This document shows positions 1 through 7,665 of a DNA stretch of 30,244 nt, in pieces. Below the pieces are notes generated by a model that worked only from the letters and a program-made list of their open reading frames with translations, was not told where the DNA came from and ran no database searches. Every line of letters begins with the position of its first letter. The first letter of the stretch is position 1. The DNA lies in assembly GCA_040386595.1 (NCBI GenBank), contig JAZKFE010000040.1:1-30244 (forward strand), given 5' to 3'. This stretch comes from JAKFVC01 sp040386595. GTDB lineage: Bacteria; Planctomycetota; Planctomycetia; Planctomycetales; Planctomycetaceae. The position numbers were made by a program, and so were the translations under genes.

Positions 1-35
1 ATCGGACGGTGAAGATCCGCGTCAGAAACTGGTAA
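1..35 (+). CDS. Possible 3' end of an upstream gene (DUF1257-like?)
   Basis: An open frame enters from the window edge and ends at TAA 33-35, reading RTVKIRVRNW. Short basic beta-strand-like ends of this kind are compatible with DUF1257 (Ycf35-like) proteins, which are commonly encoded directly before DUF2997 genes. A second open frame ends at TAA 56-58, so the choice of frame is uncertain. The assignment rests mainly on the neighbour and is weak. Confidence 0.25.
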   Translation, partial: RTVKIRVRNW

Positions 36-71
36 GAGCCTCGCTGCACATCATGTAAACAGGAATCAATT

Positions 72-281
72 ATGGCCGAAGAACTCGAAATCGAGATCAG
101 TCCGACAGGGCAGGTTACCGTCCGCACGATCGGCATCAAGGGGGCCAAATGTCTGGATGCGGCCGAATTCATCGCCCGCATCGTGGGGCAGGAACAATCA
201 CGAGAACTCACGAGCGAATATTACGAAGCCGAACAGCAGGTCCAACAACATCTCAATATTCGAAATCGGAAAACGTCTTAA
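72..281 (+). CDS. DUF2997 family small protein
   Basis: This gene encodes 69 residues, a normal length for DUF2997. The protein begins with the family pattern: an acidic start (MAEELEIEIS), then PTGQVTVRTIGIKGAKCLDAAEFI, a predicted beta-hairpin followed by a helix, and a polar tail containing SEYYEAEQ. AGGA at 61-64 lies about 7 bases before the ATG and supports the start. The family function is not established; in cyanobacteria, plastids and planctomycetes it travels with DUF1257 and an AAA ATPase. Here it is the last gene of its unit, separated from the next gene by 154 bases holding a dispersed inverted repeat. Family assignment is fairly secure and function is unknown. Confidence 0.8.
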   Translation: MAEELEIEISPTGQVTVRTIGIKGAKCLDAAEFIARIVGQEQSRELTSEYYEAEQQVQQHLNIRNRKTS

Positions 282-323
282 AGAAGCCAAATACACCGGC
301 TAATAGAGCGATTTTGGATCCCG

Positions 324-400
324 GTGAGCGGACTGGCGCTAGCCACCGGTGCTTCCGTGTCAAAAACATTAATACACCGACGACTAGCGCCGTGCCGCAC
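324..400 (+). repeat. Imperfect inverted repeat with GGCGCTAG/CTAGCGCC core
   Basis: GGCGCTAGCCACCGGTG at 335-351 pairs with CACCGACGACTAGCGCC at 375-391 (14 of 17 positions), and similarity extends outward through GTGAGCGGAC and GTGCCGCAC. The RNA could form a long hairpin. Repeats with a CTAGCGCC core recur between genes in planctomycete genomes (from memory, not checked). It is the only visible structure between the DUF2997 gene and the next gene, and it may attenuate or terminate transcription. Confidence 0.6.
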
Positions 401-435
401 ACCAAGACGAACTTCCTTTTCCGCCCGGCGATGCC

Positions 436-1461
436 ATGCCCCAATGCAGCAGTTGCCAGTTTCACAATATGCCCGGGACGACTCATTGCGGCCGTTGCGG
501 AGCCTCGTTGCTGCTCGCGACTGCCCCCATTAACGTGCATCCGCCACGTGCCACAAAGTGGGCTAAAACCTGGCGTAAGACAACGTGCTGGCACGCGTGG
601 TATGCACTAAGACGCCCCATCGCGGACCTTACCCGGCGATTCGACACCGACTCCCTTAACGGCTGGCGCAGCGCTGTCACGGCGTTACGAGCAATCGTTC
701 CTGGATGGCCACAACTCGCGGCGTCCAAAGTCCAGCTGGGCAGATTCTTGCTTGGCGGCTATCTGTTATGCGGGCTGTTGGCAGCCATCTGCTATGGAAC
801 AATAATCAGCCTGTTGTTCATTGCCACCGCCATCACGATTCATTCCATCTCGGTATATGACCTCGCACAGTCCAGTTCGAAAGTCTTTGTCGTCCGTATT
901 TCGCGCCTTCTATTAGGATGCGGACTGCTCGGCATGTTTCTGTACCTGCCGCTATTCAATCTCGTACCGTACTACGCCGAACCATTAGTGATCCAAGTCA
1001 ACCGAACTCCCCTGCTGGCGGGGGACGTCCTGTTGGCCAATCGCAATGCCTATCTCTGGGCGCCCCCAGAAGCCGGTGATATCGTACTCTATATAATCAA
1101 CTCTGCCCAAGTAGGTGCATTTCTTCAGGGAAGAAATGCGGTCATCAATATTGCAGGACAACGAGTTGATCGAATCCTGGCCATGTCGGGGCAATCGGTA
1201 GTCTGGGATGGCAAAACGCTGACGGTTGACGGTCAACCCTCAACACAGCGGCCGCTCAATCCCGCGTTTTCAGCCCTGCCTTTGAGTCTCGTTGTTCCCC
1301 CACAGCATTGTCTCATTCTTCCCAGTGGTGAGCAAATCGAAGGATTGCCTCCTAATGGCGAAAGTCTCGCGAGAACATTAAGCATCATTCCCCTTTCGAA
1401 TATCCAGGGGCGCGTCTATTGGCGAAATCTCCCCTGGTCACGAATGGGGCCGATACGTTGA
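436..1461 (+). CDS. Zinc-ribbon membrane protein with catalytically dead signal peptidase (S26-like) domain
   Basis: This gene encodes 341 residues. The N-terminus has a zinc ribbon, with Cys at positions 4, 7, 18 and 21 (CSSC, CGRC). Hydrophobic segments lie at about 104-140 and 155-172. The C-terminal half follows the fold order of type I signal peptidases: a box-B-like RTPLLAGDVLLANR (190-203), GDIVLY (214-219), the box-D-like VDRILAMSGQSVV (244-256) followed by DGKTLTVDGQ, and a final IQGRVYW. The usual Ser-Met-x-Pro nucleophile segment reads VNRTP, and the general-base Lys of the K-R-V-x-G strand is Asp245, so proteolysis is unlikely. The gene is followed by TPR and PilT-like ATPase genes (17-base gap, then 1-base overlap), which suggests a shared complex at the inner membrane. 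S26 similarity is clear by motif order; the role is inferred. Confidence 0.65.
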   Translation: MPQCSSCQFHNMPGTTHCGRCGASLLLATAPINVHPPRATKWAKTWRKTTCWHAWYALRRPIADLTRRFDTDSLNGWRSAVTALRAIVPGWPQLAASKVQLGRFLLGGYLLCGLLAAICYGTIISLLFIATAITIHSISVYDLAQSSSKVFVVRISRLLLGCGLLGMFLYLPLFNLVPYYAEPLVIQVNRTPLLAGDVLLANRNAYLWAPPEAGDIVLYIINSAQVGAFLQGRNAVINIAGQRVDRILAMSGQSVVWDGKTLTVDGQPSTQRPLNPAFSALPLSLVVPPQHCLILPSGEQIEGLPPNGESLARTLSIIPLSNIQGRVYWRNLPWSRMGPIR

Positions 1462-1478
1462 CGAAAACTGGAGTTCAG

Positions 1479-2249
1479 ATGGCGCGGTTTAGCAAACTCG
1501 AACTGGGAGGAGATTCTCCACGCAATTCGAATCCAGATCTCCGACCTGGAAAGCAACAGGCAAGCAGCCTCGAACAGGCGATCGAGCAGCGGCGGTGTGG
1601 GCAGTATGAGAACGCACTGCGGCTCTATTCCCGAGCCCTCGAGGAAGACAAATCCCTCGTCACCGGCTGGCTGGGGCAGGTCCAGATGCTGATCATGCTC
1701 GATGAATCGGTTGAGGCGGAACTCTGGAGTCGCAAGGCGTTGGAGCTATTTCCCGGTAACGGCGATCTGTTAGCAGGCCGGGCTCAGGCCTATCGACGAA
1801 TGGGCGACAAGGGGCAGGCCCTGTTACTTTCTGACGGAGCATTGAAGGCGACGGGACAGTCGGCCTATCGCTGGACAGTGCGAGGGGAACTCATGCTCGC
1901 CACTGGCCAAGATACGCACACGCACTGCTTTGATAAGGCGATGCAAATTGAGGCCGACTGGCTGGTCCCCCTGGAAATTGCACGCATTTATCAAGGTTTG
2001 GGAGTTCCCAGTCGCGCGCTCGGTCGCATTTGTCGAGCCATAGAACTTGCTCCGGATCGATACTACGCGTGGTTTGTACGGGGCGAAGTAGAACGAGATC
2101 TGGGATTGGAAAAAGCAGCGATCAAGAGTTGGCAACATTGCCTCGAACTGTGCCCCCACCACGCCGATGCCGAGCGTGAATTGTCTCAGTTAGAAGAGGG
2201 TGGCTGGTCACTCACGCGCGTCTGGCGACGCTTGTTTGGAAATCGATAA
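1479..2249 (+). CDS. TPR-repeat protein
   Basis: The protein has 256 residues from ATG 1479, which has GGAG at 1470-1473. A TTG at 1419 would extend the frame into the previous gene and is less likely. After a disordered polar start, helix pairs with TPR signatures run through the protein: the CGQYENALRLYSRALEED region, AELWSRKALELFPGNGDLLAGRAQAYRRMGD, RAICRAIEL-like and SWQHCLELCPHHADAEREL segments, about five units. TPR arrays mediate protein-protein contacts. No signal peptide or TM is seen, so a cytoplasmic scaffold is likely. Its stop TAA shares one base with the ATG of the next gene (TAATG), so translation is probably coupled. A role as adaptor between the dead peptidase-like membrane protein and the ATPase is inferred. 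Confidence 0.75.
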   Translation: MARFSKLELGGDSPRNSNPDLRPGKQQASSLEQAIEQRRCGQYENALRLYSRALEEDKSLVTGWLGQVQMLIMLDESVEAELWSRKALELFPGNGDLLAGRAQAYRRMGDKGQALLLSDGALKATGQSAYRWTVRGELMLATGQDTHTHCFDKAMQIEADWLVPLEIARIYQGLGVPSRALGRICRAIELAPDRYYAWFVRGEVERDLGLEKAAIKSWQHCLELCPHHADAERELSQLEEGGWSLTRVWRRLFGNR

Positions 2250-3319
2250 TGACCTGGAACCTCGAAAAAATCCTGAAAGCCGCTCGACGATTAAAAGCCA
2301 GCGACGTTCATCTCATCACCAACATGGCGCCGCTGTTGCGTATTGGCGGTGAGATCCGTCCCGTTGAAGGCGAGCCGCTCGACGCCGAACAGCTGCAATC
2401 GATCACTAATAGTATTCTTAACGAAAAACACCGCGAACAGCTCGACCGCGATTGGCAATTATGCCTGTCCCGGCACCTGCCAGACCTGGGACGCTTCAGG
2501 ATTAGCATTTATTACCATTCGGGTGTTCCCGAAATGGCCATTCGCCTCTGTGAAACCGAGGTCCGTACGCGTGAAGATCTCCATTTGCCACCGATCGTCG
2601 AAGAGCTGACCCGCCTGCCAAACGGCTTGATCCTCGTCACCGGCCAGACAGGCATGGGCAAGACGACCACGCTCAGTTTCATGGTGGACTGCATCAATCG
2701 AACGCGGCGTTCCAAGATCGTCATGATTGAGGACCCCATTGAATTCGTGCATCAAAACCAGCGCAGCATCGTCGTGCAGCAGGAAGTGATGACGGATGTC
2801 AAATCATACAGTGACGCCCTCCTTCACGTGCTACGACAGGACCCAGACGTCATTGTGATCGGTGAAATGCGCAGCCTGGAGACCATTGAAACGGCACTGA
2901 CTGCCGCGGAAACTGGTCACTTGGTCTTGGCCACGTTACACACACCAGACTCGGTACAAACCATTCAGCGAATCTTCAGCGTTTTTCCTGGTGAGCAGCA
3001 GAATTCGATCGTCACACAAATTGCAAATTGTTTGCAGGCGATTATCTGCCAGCGGTTGCTCCCGCGAGCCGATGGTCAGGGACAAGTCCTGGCCAGTGAG
3101 ATCTGCGTCGTGAATCACGCCATCCGCAACCATATTCGGGAACGCGAAACCCAACAGATCTACAGCGTCATCCAGACAGGCCGAAAGCATCAGATGCAGA
3201 CGATGGATAGCGCCCTGCTGGAACTCTATCAACGCGGCGAAATCACTTATGACATGGCGGTTTCAAATGCCCGAGAACCGGCCTACATTCGCAACGTCGA
3301 AGCCAAATCGAGCTCCTGA
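2249..3319 (+). CDS. PilT/GspE-type secretion ATPase, PilT-like
   Basis: This gene encodes 356 residues, a typical PilT length. The N-terminal domain (1-110) starts with LKASDVHL and LLRIGGEIRPVEG, as in PilT. Walker A is GQTGMGKT (132-139), the Asp box is IEDPIEF (160-166), Walker B is DVIVIGEMR (200-208), and the His box is ETGHLVLATLHT (221-232). CQRLLPR (267-273) and AIRNHIRE (291-298) match the PilT-type C-terminus. All catalytic elements are present, so it should be an active hexameric ATPase. In type IV pili PilT drives pilin retraction. Here no PilB, PilC or pilin gene is adjacent; instead it ends a unit with a TPR protein and an inactive peptidase-like protein. PilT-family membership is certain; retraction as its real job is not. 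Confidence 0.92.
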   Translation: MTWNLEKILKAARRLKASDVHLITNMAPLLRIGGEIRPVEGEPLDAEQLQSITNSILNEKHREQLDRDWQLCLSRHLPDLGRFRISIYYHSGVPEMAIRLCETEVRTREDLHLPPIVEELTRLPNGLILVTGQTGMGKTTTLSFMVDCINRTRRSKIVMIEDPIEFVHQNQRSIVVQQEVMTDVKSYSDALLHVLRQDPDVIVIGEMRSLETIETALTAAETGHLVLATLHTPDSVQTIQRIFSVFPGEQQNSIVTQIANCLQAIICQRLLPRADGQGQVLASEICVVNHAIRNHIRERETQQIYSVIQTGRKHQMQTMDSALLELYQRGEITYDMAVSNAREPAYIRNVEAKSSS

Positions 3320-3441
3320 CCGAAAACCACGTTGGCCATAGTCTCGATCGGGACGACAGAATCTCGCCGTGCGCGTCAGCCACGAACCGGTCTCCAATAG
3401 ATTAAAGCCCTGAATGGGCAATACATTCTCAGCTAAGACGT

Positions 3442-3490
3442 GTCGCAGGCGGGCCCCAGTTCTTGAACTTTCTAGAGCGAAGCGGCTTAA
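3442..3490 (+). repeat. Fragment of dispersed repeat, related to 7770-7800 element end
   Basis: GCGGGCCCCAGTTCTTGAAC followed by AGAGCGAAGCGGC resembles the reverse complement of the 7740-7800 repeat end (GCGGCGCCGGTTCTTGAACC, then GAGCGAAGCGAG). It lies within the 186-base gap between the PilT-like gene and the next gene and runs up to the latter's ribosome binding site. The remaining gap sequence shows nothing else beyond a short GCCC/GGGC hairpin near 3405. Confidence 0.45.
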
Positions 3491-3505
3491 AGAAAGGTCT
3501 TGCAA

Positions 3506-4462
3506 ATGCGCAACCGTAATCGACCACACACTGCGGACTGGTTGTCGTATCTGTTCCGCGACAAGTACGCCCTGGTGAGTTGCGCAATTGGAGTCTTGAT
3601 CGAGCTTTACATTTGCCAAATGTCGCGGTCCGAAGAAAAGCGGAGCATTGCGGCCATTGTCAAAGATCGACTGACCGCAGAGTTCGCAGAAGATCTATAT
3701 GAGCTAGATGCTGAGCTGTTCGCAGAAATTAAGTCGTTCGATGCGCTTGCGCCCGTCATCACCCACCGAGATGATTCATTGGCGTTGAGGGCTGCGTGGG
3801 AGCGCGCTGTTCGTCGAGCGGAGCCCCAAGAAGCGAGCGCATCCCGGTGGCAAAAACTCCGTTACGAGGTTGCAGCGGCAGAGTTTCTAGGTTTTTGTGA
3901 GGGGAGGCTGCGAGTCAGTATCCCAACGCATTTTGCTGCGATGTTAAAGGAAGCCGATCCGAAAGACCCATTCGGCAATGTGCTTAATCTCAAGAAATAC
4001 CGGCCAAACCGCCAGTCGGTCGAAAGAGTCGAAGGAATTGTGTCCAACATCGACACCGTGATTGACCTCTCGAAGGAAGAGTCATTCGCGCTTCTTACCA
4101 TGAACGGAGAGGAATGCAAAATTCCACGATCTTTGCTCGCAGATGATCCGAAGCGTGGCCACATTAATGGCGTTGCAGCGCAGATTAGCCCTGACGTCGT
4201 GTTTGTCGCCTGTTTCGACAATTTAGGACTCTCATATAAACTAACAGCAATCGATCGCAAGTTAAAAACGACAATTTGGGAAACAAATGTCTGTTCGACC
4301 GCCTTCGGAGGGGGCAGTGGAGCTGGATTTCTCCATCACGTCAAGCTTGTTGAAGCGAACGGCAGGATATATGCCTTCGGAGCAACGTGGGACACTATTT
4401 ATATCGAAGCGTTCAACACGCGAACGGGAAAAGCAGAGATGCGGTTCGCAAATCGTTACTAA
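3506..4462 (+). CDS. Membrane-anchored protein of unknown function, PQQ-like C-terminus
   Basis: The protein has 318 residues from ATG 3506, preceded by AAAGAAAGG at 3490-3498. A TTG six bases earlier is less likely. One N-terminal hydrophobic segment (about 20-40, YALVSCAIGVLIELYI) probably anchors it. The middle (50-140) is charged and helical. The C-terminal 120 residues alternate beta strands in a pattern like quinoprotein or PQQ blades: DVVFVACFDNLG, YKLTAIDRKLKTTIWET, NGRIYAFGATWDTIYIEAFNTRTGKAEMRF. No family could be named with confidence. It is separated from the upstream ATPase unit by 186 bases with repeat sequence, so it is probably transcribed on its own. It converges with the minus-strand genes that start downstream. 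Confidence 0.6.
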   Translation: MRNRNRPHTADWLSYLFRDKYALVSCAIGVLIELYICQMSRSEEKRSIAAIVKDRLTAEFAEDLYELDAELFAEIKSFDALAPVITHRDDSLALRAAWERAVRRAEPQEASASRWQKLRYEVAAAEFLGFCEGRLRVSIPTHFAAMLKEADPKDPFGNVLNLKKYRPNRQSVERVEGIVSNIDTVIDLSKEESFALLTMNGEECKIPRSLLADDPKRGHINGVAAQISPDVVFVACFDNLGLSYKLTAIDRKLKTTIWETNVCSTAFGGGSGAGFLHHVKLVEANGRIYAFGATWDTIYIEAFNTRTGKAEMRFANRY

Positions 4463-4491
4463 TTGGAAAATCCCCCTGCTTTGTCTGCCTC

Positions 4492-4908
4492 CTACTTGAA
4501 CCTGTTCGCAGCGAGAACGCTGAGCGGTAGATTTGTTGCGGAATCGATCGTGCCTGAAAAGGATTCTCCGTAGTAGTGCCCTGTAACGATGATAGGACCG
4601 ATTATCTTGTTGTTGAAATCCGACAAGTCTTCCGCAGGAACCCAAAGTTCTTGATCTTCTCGAGAACCTACAATATGGGCCGGATATCGGGCAACAAAAA
4701 GGTCATCCACATCAAACTCCGTCACAAATCCGGCAAATCCTGAATTCGGGTCTTTCGTATTCCAATTCTTCGCGATGGCTTCCGCATACTTGTAACTGAG
4801 AACGGGATAGAAGATTGGCTGATGATCCAATCGAGGAGGATACGCCGTCCAACCGGATGTCGCGATCAGCTCGAGTTCGACAATGCCTACTGGCCGGTAA
4901 AGTCGCAC
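4492..4908 (-). CDS. Small protein of the 'ADP-ribosylation/crystallin J1' annotation family
   Basis: The protein has 138 residues. The GTG start at 4908-4906 has a strong AGGAGA seven bases upstream, which fixes the start. The sequence RLYRPVGIVELELIATSGWTAYPPRL, then QPIFYPVLSYKYAEAIAKNWN, FAGFVTEFDVDD and ELWVPAEDLSDFNNKIIGPI, matches a widespread bacterial small-protein family often labelled ADP-ribosylation/crystallin J1 (recalled, not searched). That label is historical and no enzyme activity follows from it. The family is often seen beside polymorphic toxins. Here it is the last of five co-directional small genes downstream of a pretoxin fragment, which fits an immunity-like role. Family recognition is moderate and function unknown. 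Confidence 0.7.
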   Translation of the reverse strand: MRLYRPVGIVELELIATSGWTAYPPRLDHQPIFYPVLSYKYAEAIAKNWNTKDPNSGFAGFVTEFDVDDLFVARYPAHIVGSREDQELWVPAEDLSDFNNKIIGPIIVTGHYYGESFSGTIDSATNLPLSVLAANRFK

Positions 4909-5056
4909 GCCAACGTCTCCTTCATCATGAGGTGATTATCGCCATGGCTTATCCAATATGCTTGGCTGGTGCTCAACAAAATGGAATTCGTGGCTCTGGA
5001 TAGTACCTTGTTTCAATAAGAAAGTAATCCATCAATTCTCACGTCAATAGCCCGAG

Positions 5057-5437
5057 TCAGTCCGCACCATAGTATTTATTTGGGGGCGGAGCGAGCCAAC
5101 TTGCCGCTTGCTCGGGTGTTAGTATTTTTCCCGCATAGAAGTGGATTTCCAGATCGTTTTCTTCGTCCCTTAAAATCAACTTGTCAGCGCCAAAGGGTTC
5201 AAGAGCAGGCGAATCAAGAATGCAGACAGTCGGTATATGCAGACGGGTGCACCAATACAAAACAATCCACATTTCACTGGGGTTACTTGCATCCAATTTA
5301 GCCGAGTCCGTGCATTTCAGAACGAGAGTATTGTGCGGGATATGAAAGAAATCGTGGAGCAGTAGCTCATACCCCGATAGCGCTTCCATCGTGCTGCGAG
5401 GTGTGTCACGACAAATCCAGCCAGTCGAGAGGGGCAT
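5057..5437 (-). CDS. Hypothetical protein, possible immunity-type
   Basis: The protein has 126 residues from ATG 5437, which has AAAGG about 8 bases upstream. A second ATG at 5389 (MEALSGYELLL) would give 110 residues and is also plausible. The protein is a compact alpha/beta globule with no TM or signal: LLHDFFHIPHNTLVLKCTDSAKL, EMWIVLYWCTRLHIPTVCIL, DKLILRDEENDLEIHFYAGKILTPEQAASWLAPP. I do not recognise a family. Its size, lack of targeting signal and position in a string of unrelated small genes after a toxin remnant suggest an immunity protein or an orphan of that system. This is inference only. Confidence 0.5.
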   Translation of the reverse strand: MPLSTGWICRDTPRSTMEALSGYELLLHDFFHIPHNTLVLKCTDSAKLDASNPSEMWIVLYWCTRLHIPTVCILDSPALEPFGADKLILRDEENDLEIHFYAGKILTPEQAASWLAPPPNKYYGAD

Positions 5438-5569
5438 CTAAGGCCTTTCCAAATACATCATAAAACGTTGTTTGGTTGAGATCTCCGTCCCGATTCGTTC
5501 GGTGTCCTTTGTTTTCCGGCTTTTCCGTCCTCCATGGTGATCGACGTCGTGCTTGATCAAGAAGGAGTC

Positions 5570-6280
5570 TCAACCAGGAATCACATCTGAAAAATCTGCC
5601 GTTCGCTTCCATCTTTGGAAATCGGTCGAGCTCAGTTGGAACACGGTAGGTGTAATCCAGCGACCGACCGACAGGTAGTACTTGAGGCACCAACTCTGAG
5701 GGATCGCGGTTCCCAATGTTCGGCGGGCCAGTTCGATACGTTTCGTTGCCGTGGTCAAGATGCATTCGAGATAGACCGCATCCAATTCGACAACGAACTC
5801 GACCCAAGCGCGATACTCACCCGATGGAGATTTCCAGCAATTCTTTCCGATTCCCTTCAAGACAAGCCCTGTTGCATTGGCGTCCGCGAAGATCGCTTCA
5901 ATACTCCGGCTAGACCAACCATGGATTCCGCCCACAAACGTTAAGGCCTCAAACAGGCGATTGTGAATCAACTGTTTCTTGTCACTCTGTGATAATGCCA
6001 CGTACGCGGCGAAGGGAAACGGCCAATAAATCACGTGTGCCTTGGACGGTTCTGGCGGCTCATGGATTAGGTCCGAAAAGATGAATACGAGTTTGGCGAT
6101 ACCCACCGTTGCAACGCGACGGCTCAGAAGCGATGCGTAAAGCTCAGTGATGCAGCAGCAATCTCGATTAAACTTGGCGACAAACCCACCCAGGAATCGG
6201 TCAACGATTCTCTCATCAGCACGGATGTCAATTTCGCGAAGATACATTTTGTTGCAGCGACCTGGCGTCCCATATTCCAT
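5570..6280 (-). CDS. Hypothetical protein in the immunity-like gene array
   Basis: The frame encodes 236 residues from ATG 6280. A second ATG at 6247 (MYLREIDIRADERIVDRFLGG) begins where the sequence looks globular, so the true protein may have 225 residues. It has no signal peptide and no clear TM. Features are a helical first third, an aromatic FPFAAYVALSQSDKKQLIHNRLFEAL region, and a beta-rich last third (EYRAWVEFVVELDAVYLECILTTATKRIELARR). No family is recognised. It lies 58 bases after the DUF6188-like gene and 132 bases before the next gene in the same direction. An immunity-like role is suggested only by context. Confidence 0.55.
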   Translation of the reverse strand: MEYGTPGRCNKMYLREIDIRADERIVDRFLGGFVAKFNRDCCCITELYASLLSRRVATVGIAKLVFIFSDLIHEPPEPSKAHVIYWPFPFAAYVALSQSDKKQLIHNRLFEALTFVGGIHGWSSRSIEAIFADANATGLVLKGIGKNCWKSPSGEYRAWVEFVVELDAVYLECILTTATKRIELARRTLGTAIPQSWCLKYYLSVGRWITPTVFQLSSTDFQRWKRTADFSDVIPG

Positions 6281-6338
6281 TTCAGAAAACTATTTTGCCT
6301 ATGTCGAGATACCTCTTCTTGAGAGTATTTCGACGAAG

Positions 6339-6767
6339 CTAGTCAATACGATTGGGCTGCCACACAGCTAATCCCCCCCCAGGACGCGATACGATGATCA
6401 GCCCGTCGTTGCCCACAATTTCCCATGCTTCAAATTGAGAGTTGGAATTTACCTCAAGAACAATCCCGTCCAAAAACATAACTTCGAGTCGGCCACTATG
6501 AAATGCCTTCGCAGATATGACATGAGCGTTGAGCAATCGTAATGCCGGGCCACATACTGGCAATTTTTCCGGATCGTACTCGGAAGTATCCGCTGCTTCT
6601 GTCAGAGTAAAACTGGTATTAATACGAATCGAGAACTCAGAGCCATCTTTGCTTAGTTCCATTCCGAATGCAAAATCCAGTTTAAATTGCGTTATTGTCC
6701 GCCCCTCTATCGGAAGTCTTAGGTAAGAGTTGTCAAGCATACGAAGTGATTCGGTTGCTGAGGTCAT
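6339..6767 (-). CDS. DUF6188-like protein, probable immunity-type
   Basis: The protein has 142 residues from ATG 6767. The sequence follows the DUF6188 pattern as I know it: a strand with LPIEGRTITQFKLDFAFGMEL, a strand-rich middle (FSIRINTSFTLTEA), the GPALRLLNAHVISAKAFHSGRLEVMFLDG segment, and a conserved end FEAWEIVGNDGLIIVSRPGG followed by LAVW. Proteins of this family are cytoplasmic, small, and frequent beside secreted toxins, but no biochemical function is established. It sits between two unrelated small genes in the array behind the pretoxin remnant. Family call is fairly good; role as immunity protein is inferred from context. Confidence 0.7.
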   Translation of the reverse strand: MTSATESLRMLDNSYLRLPIEGRTITQFKLDFAFGMELSKDGSEFSIRINTSFTLTEAADTSEYDPEKLPVCGPALRLLNAHVISAKAFHSGRLEVMFLDGIVLEVNSNSQFEAWEIVGNDGLIIVSRPGGGLAVWQPNRID

Positions 6768-6889
6768 TTAGATAAACACAAGCGACAAAGGACTGGCATC
6801 AGGCGTTTTCTCGCAGCTCTCTGGCGCCCCTCGTTCCACTTCACGAAGCTGTGGCTGTCTCAATTTGAGATGCCTGCCCTTTGTCGTTC

Positions 6890-7336
6890 TCAATGAGACG
6901 ACACTCGATACTTTTCCAACTCTTGCCGCCATTCTTCGATAAACGCAAACTGAGGATCCTCTGCCAATTCCAAAAGCAGTCGACTCGTGTTGTGCCTTAG
7001 TCCATCGTAAGAATAGATGTCGTGTGGTGAAATGGATTCGCAGGATAGCGAGGTACCTCGATTGCGCGGCAACTTCAGGTGCTCAGTCGCTCGCCGAACG
7101 AGCGGCCAAGTGGCCTTCCTACCGTCGACAACGGAAAGAGATCGACTAACTGAAATCGCGATGCCGATTAGGGCTTCCACATGACCAGCAGCCTCCAGGG
7201 GATACCCCACATACATTTGAGGTCTTTGAAGAAGGTCTTTCACCAATGAAAGTATCTCTTTAGGATCCACAATATTCTCGCCCCCCAAAAGGCACAAACC
7301 TGACGACATCAAGCAGTTTTCGATTAGAGACTCCAT
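6890..7336 (-). CDS. Hypothetical protein, first gene after the pretoxin remnant
   Basis: The protein has 148 residues from ATG 7336, with GAGACG about 9 bases upstream. A TTG directly before it would add one residue. The VDPKEILSLVKDLLQRPQMYVG segment resembles the RPxMYVG start of several immunity-like families; a helical domain (HVEALIGIAISVSRSL) and a polar C-terminal helix (FIEEWRQELEKYR) follow. It has no TM and no signal. As the gene immediately downstream of a toxin C-terminus it occupies the cognate immunity position. The specific family is not recognised, and the pairing is inferred from order and orientation alone. Confidence 0.6.
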   Translation of the reverse strand: MESLIENCLMSSGLCLLGGENIVDPKEILSLVKDLLQRPQMYVGYPLEAAGHVEALIGIAISVSRSLSVVDGRKATWPLVRRATEHLKLPRNRGTSLSCESISPHDIYSYDGLRHNTSRLLLELAEDPQFAFIEEWRQELEKYRVSSH

Positions 7337-7428
7337 CAATTCGTCTCTAGCGTACTAAGCCAGTCATTAATGATCTGTTTAAAAATCTTGTCGCAAAAAT
7401 GCCGTCTTCGAGATGAAACCGACGCCCC

Positions 7429-7665
7429 CTATACATGCCGCCCGAGGTCAACTCTGAAAGGCTTCTGGGGAACCCGATATTCGGTGATTCCAGATGTGCA
7501 ATCACGCCAACCCGGGGGGCTCCGAAGAATTCTCGCCGCAACATCCCAACTGCCATTGTGAACCAGTACGCCACCTTGTCCCATATGATATACGTGCGAT
7601 CTGCCAACTTCGAGATTGTAGACGGAAATCGGCGACCTTCCACGCGTTCCGTGTGAGCAACACAT
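7429..7665 (-). pseudogene. Truncated polymorphic toxin: end of HINT (pretoxin-HINT) domain plus degraded tip
   Basis: The minus-strand frame contains ISVYNLEVGRSHVYHMGQ and then GGVLVHNGS, the hallmark end of pretoxin-HINT domains (VYNLEV...H.Y.V...GVLVHN), which normally sit just before the toxic C-terminal domain. Here only about 25 residues of HINT survive. Upstream, at about 7640-7660, the sequence becomes a dispersed repeat and no HINT, RHS or other delivery domain follows. Downstream the frame stops at 7429, while another minus frame stays open to 7347 (FFGAPRVGVIAHLESPNIGF...), so the toxin tip is probably frameshifted as well. No toxin family is recognisable. The immunity-like genes begin 90 bases further on. 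Confidence 0.7.

Noticed and set aside
149..610. Overlapping plus and minus frames of more than 100 codons
   Set aside because: They overlap two better genes and the 335-391 inverted repeat; composition is rich in Arg, Pro and Ser as in out-of-frame reading.
5406..5807. Minus-strand frame of 133 codons containing RRSPWRTEKPENKGHRTN and ending DAPLDWLDLS
   Set aside because: It overlaps the 3' end of the 5570-6280 gene and the start of the 5057-5437 gene. The last 45 residues look somewhat protein-like, so a small remnant cannot be excluded, but no start or family supports it.
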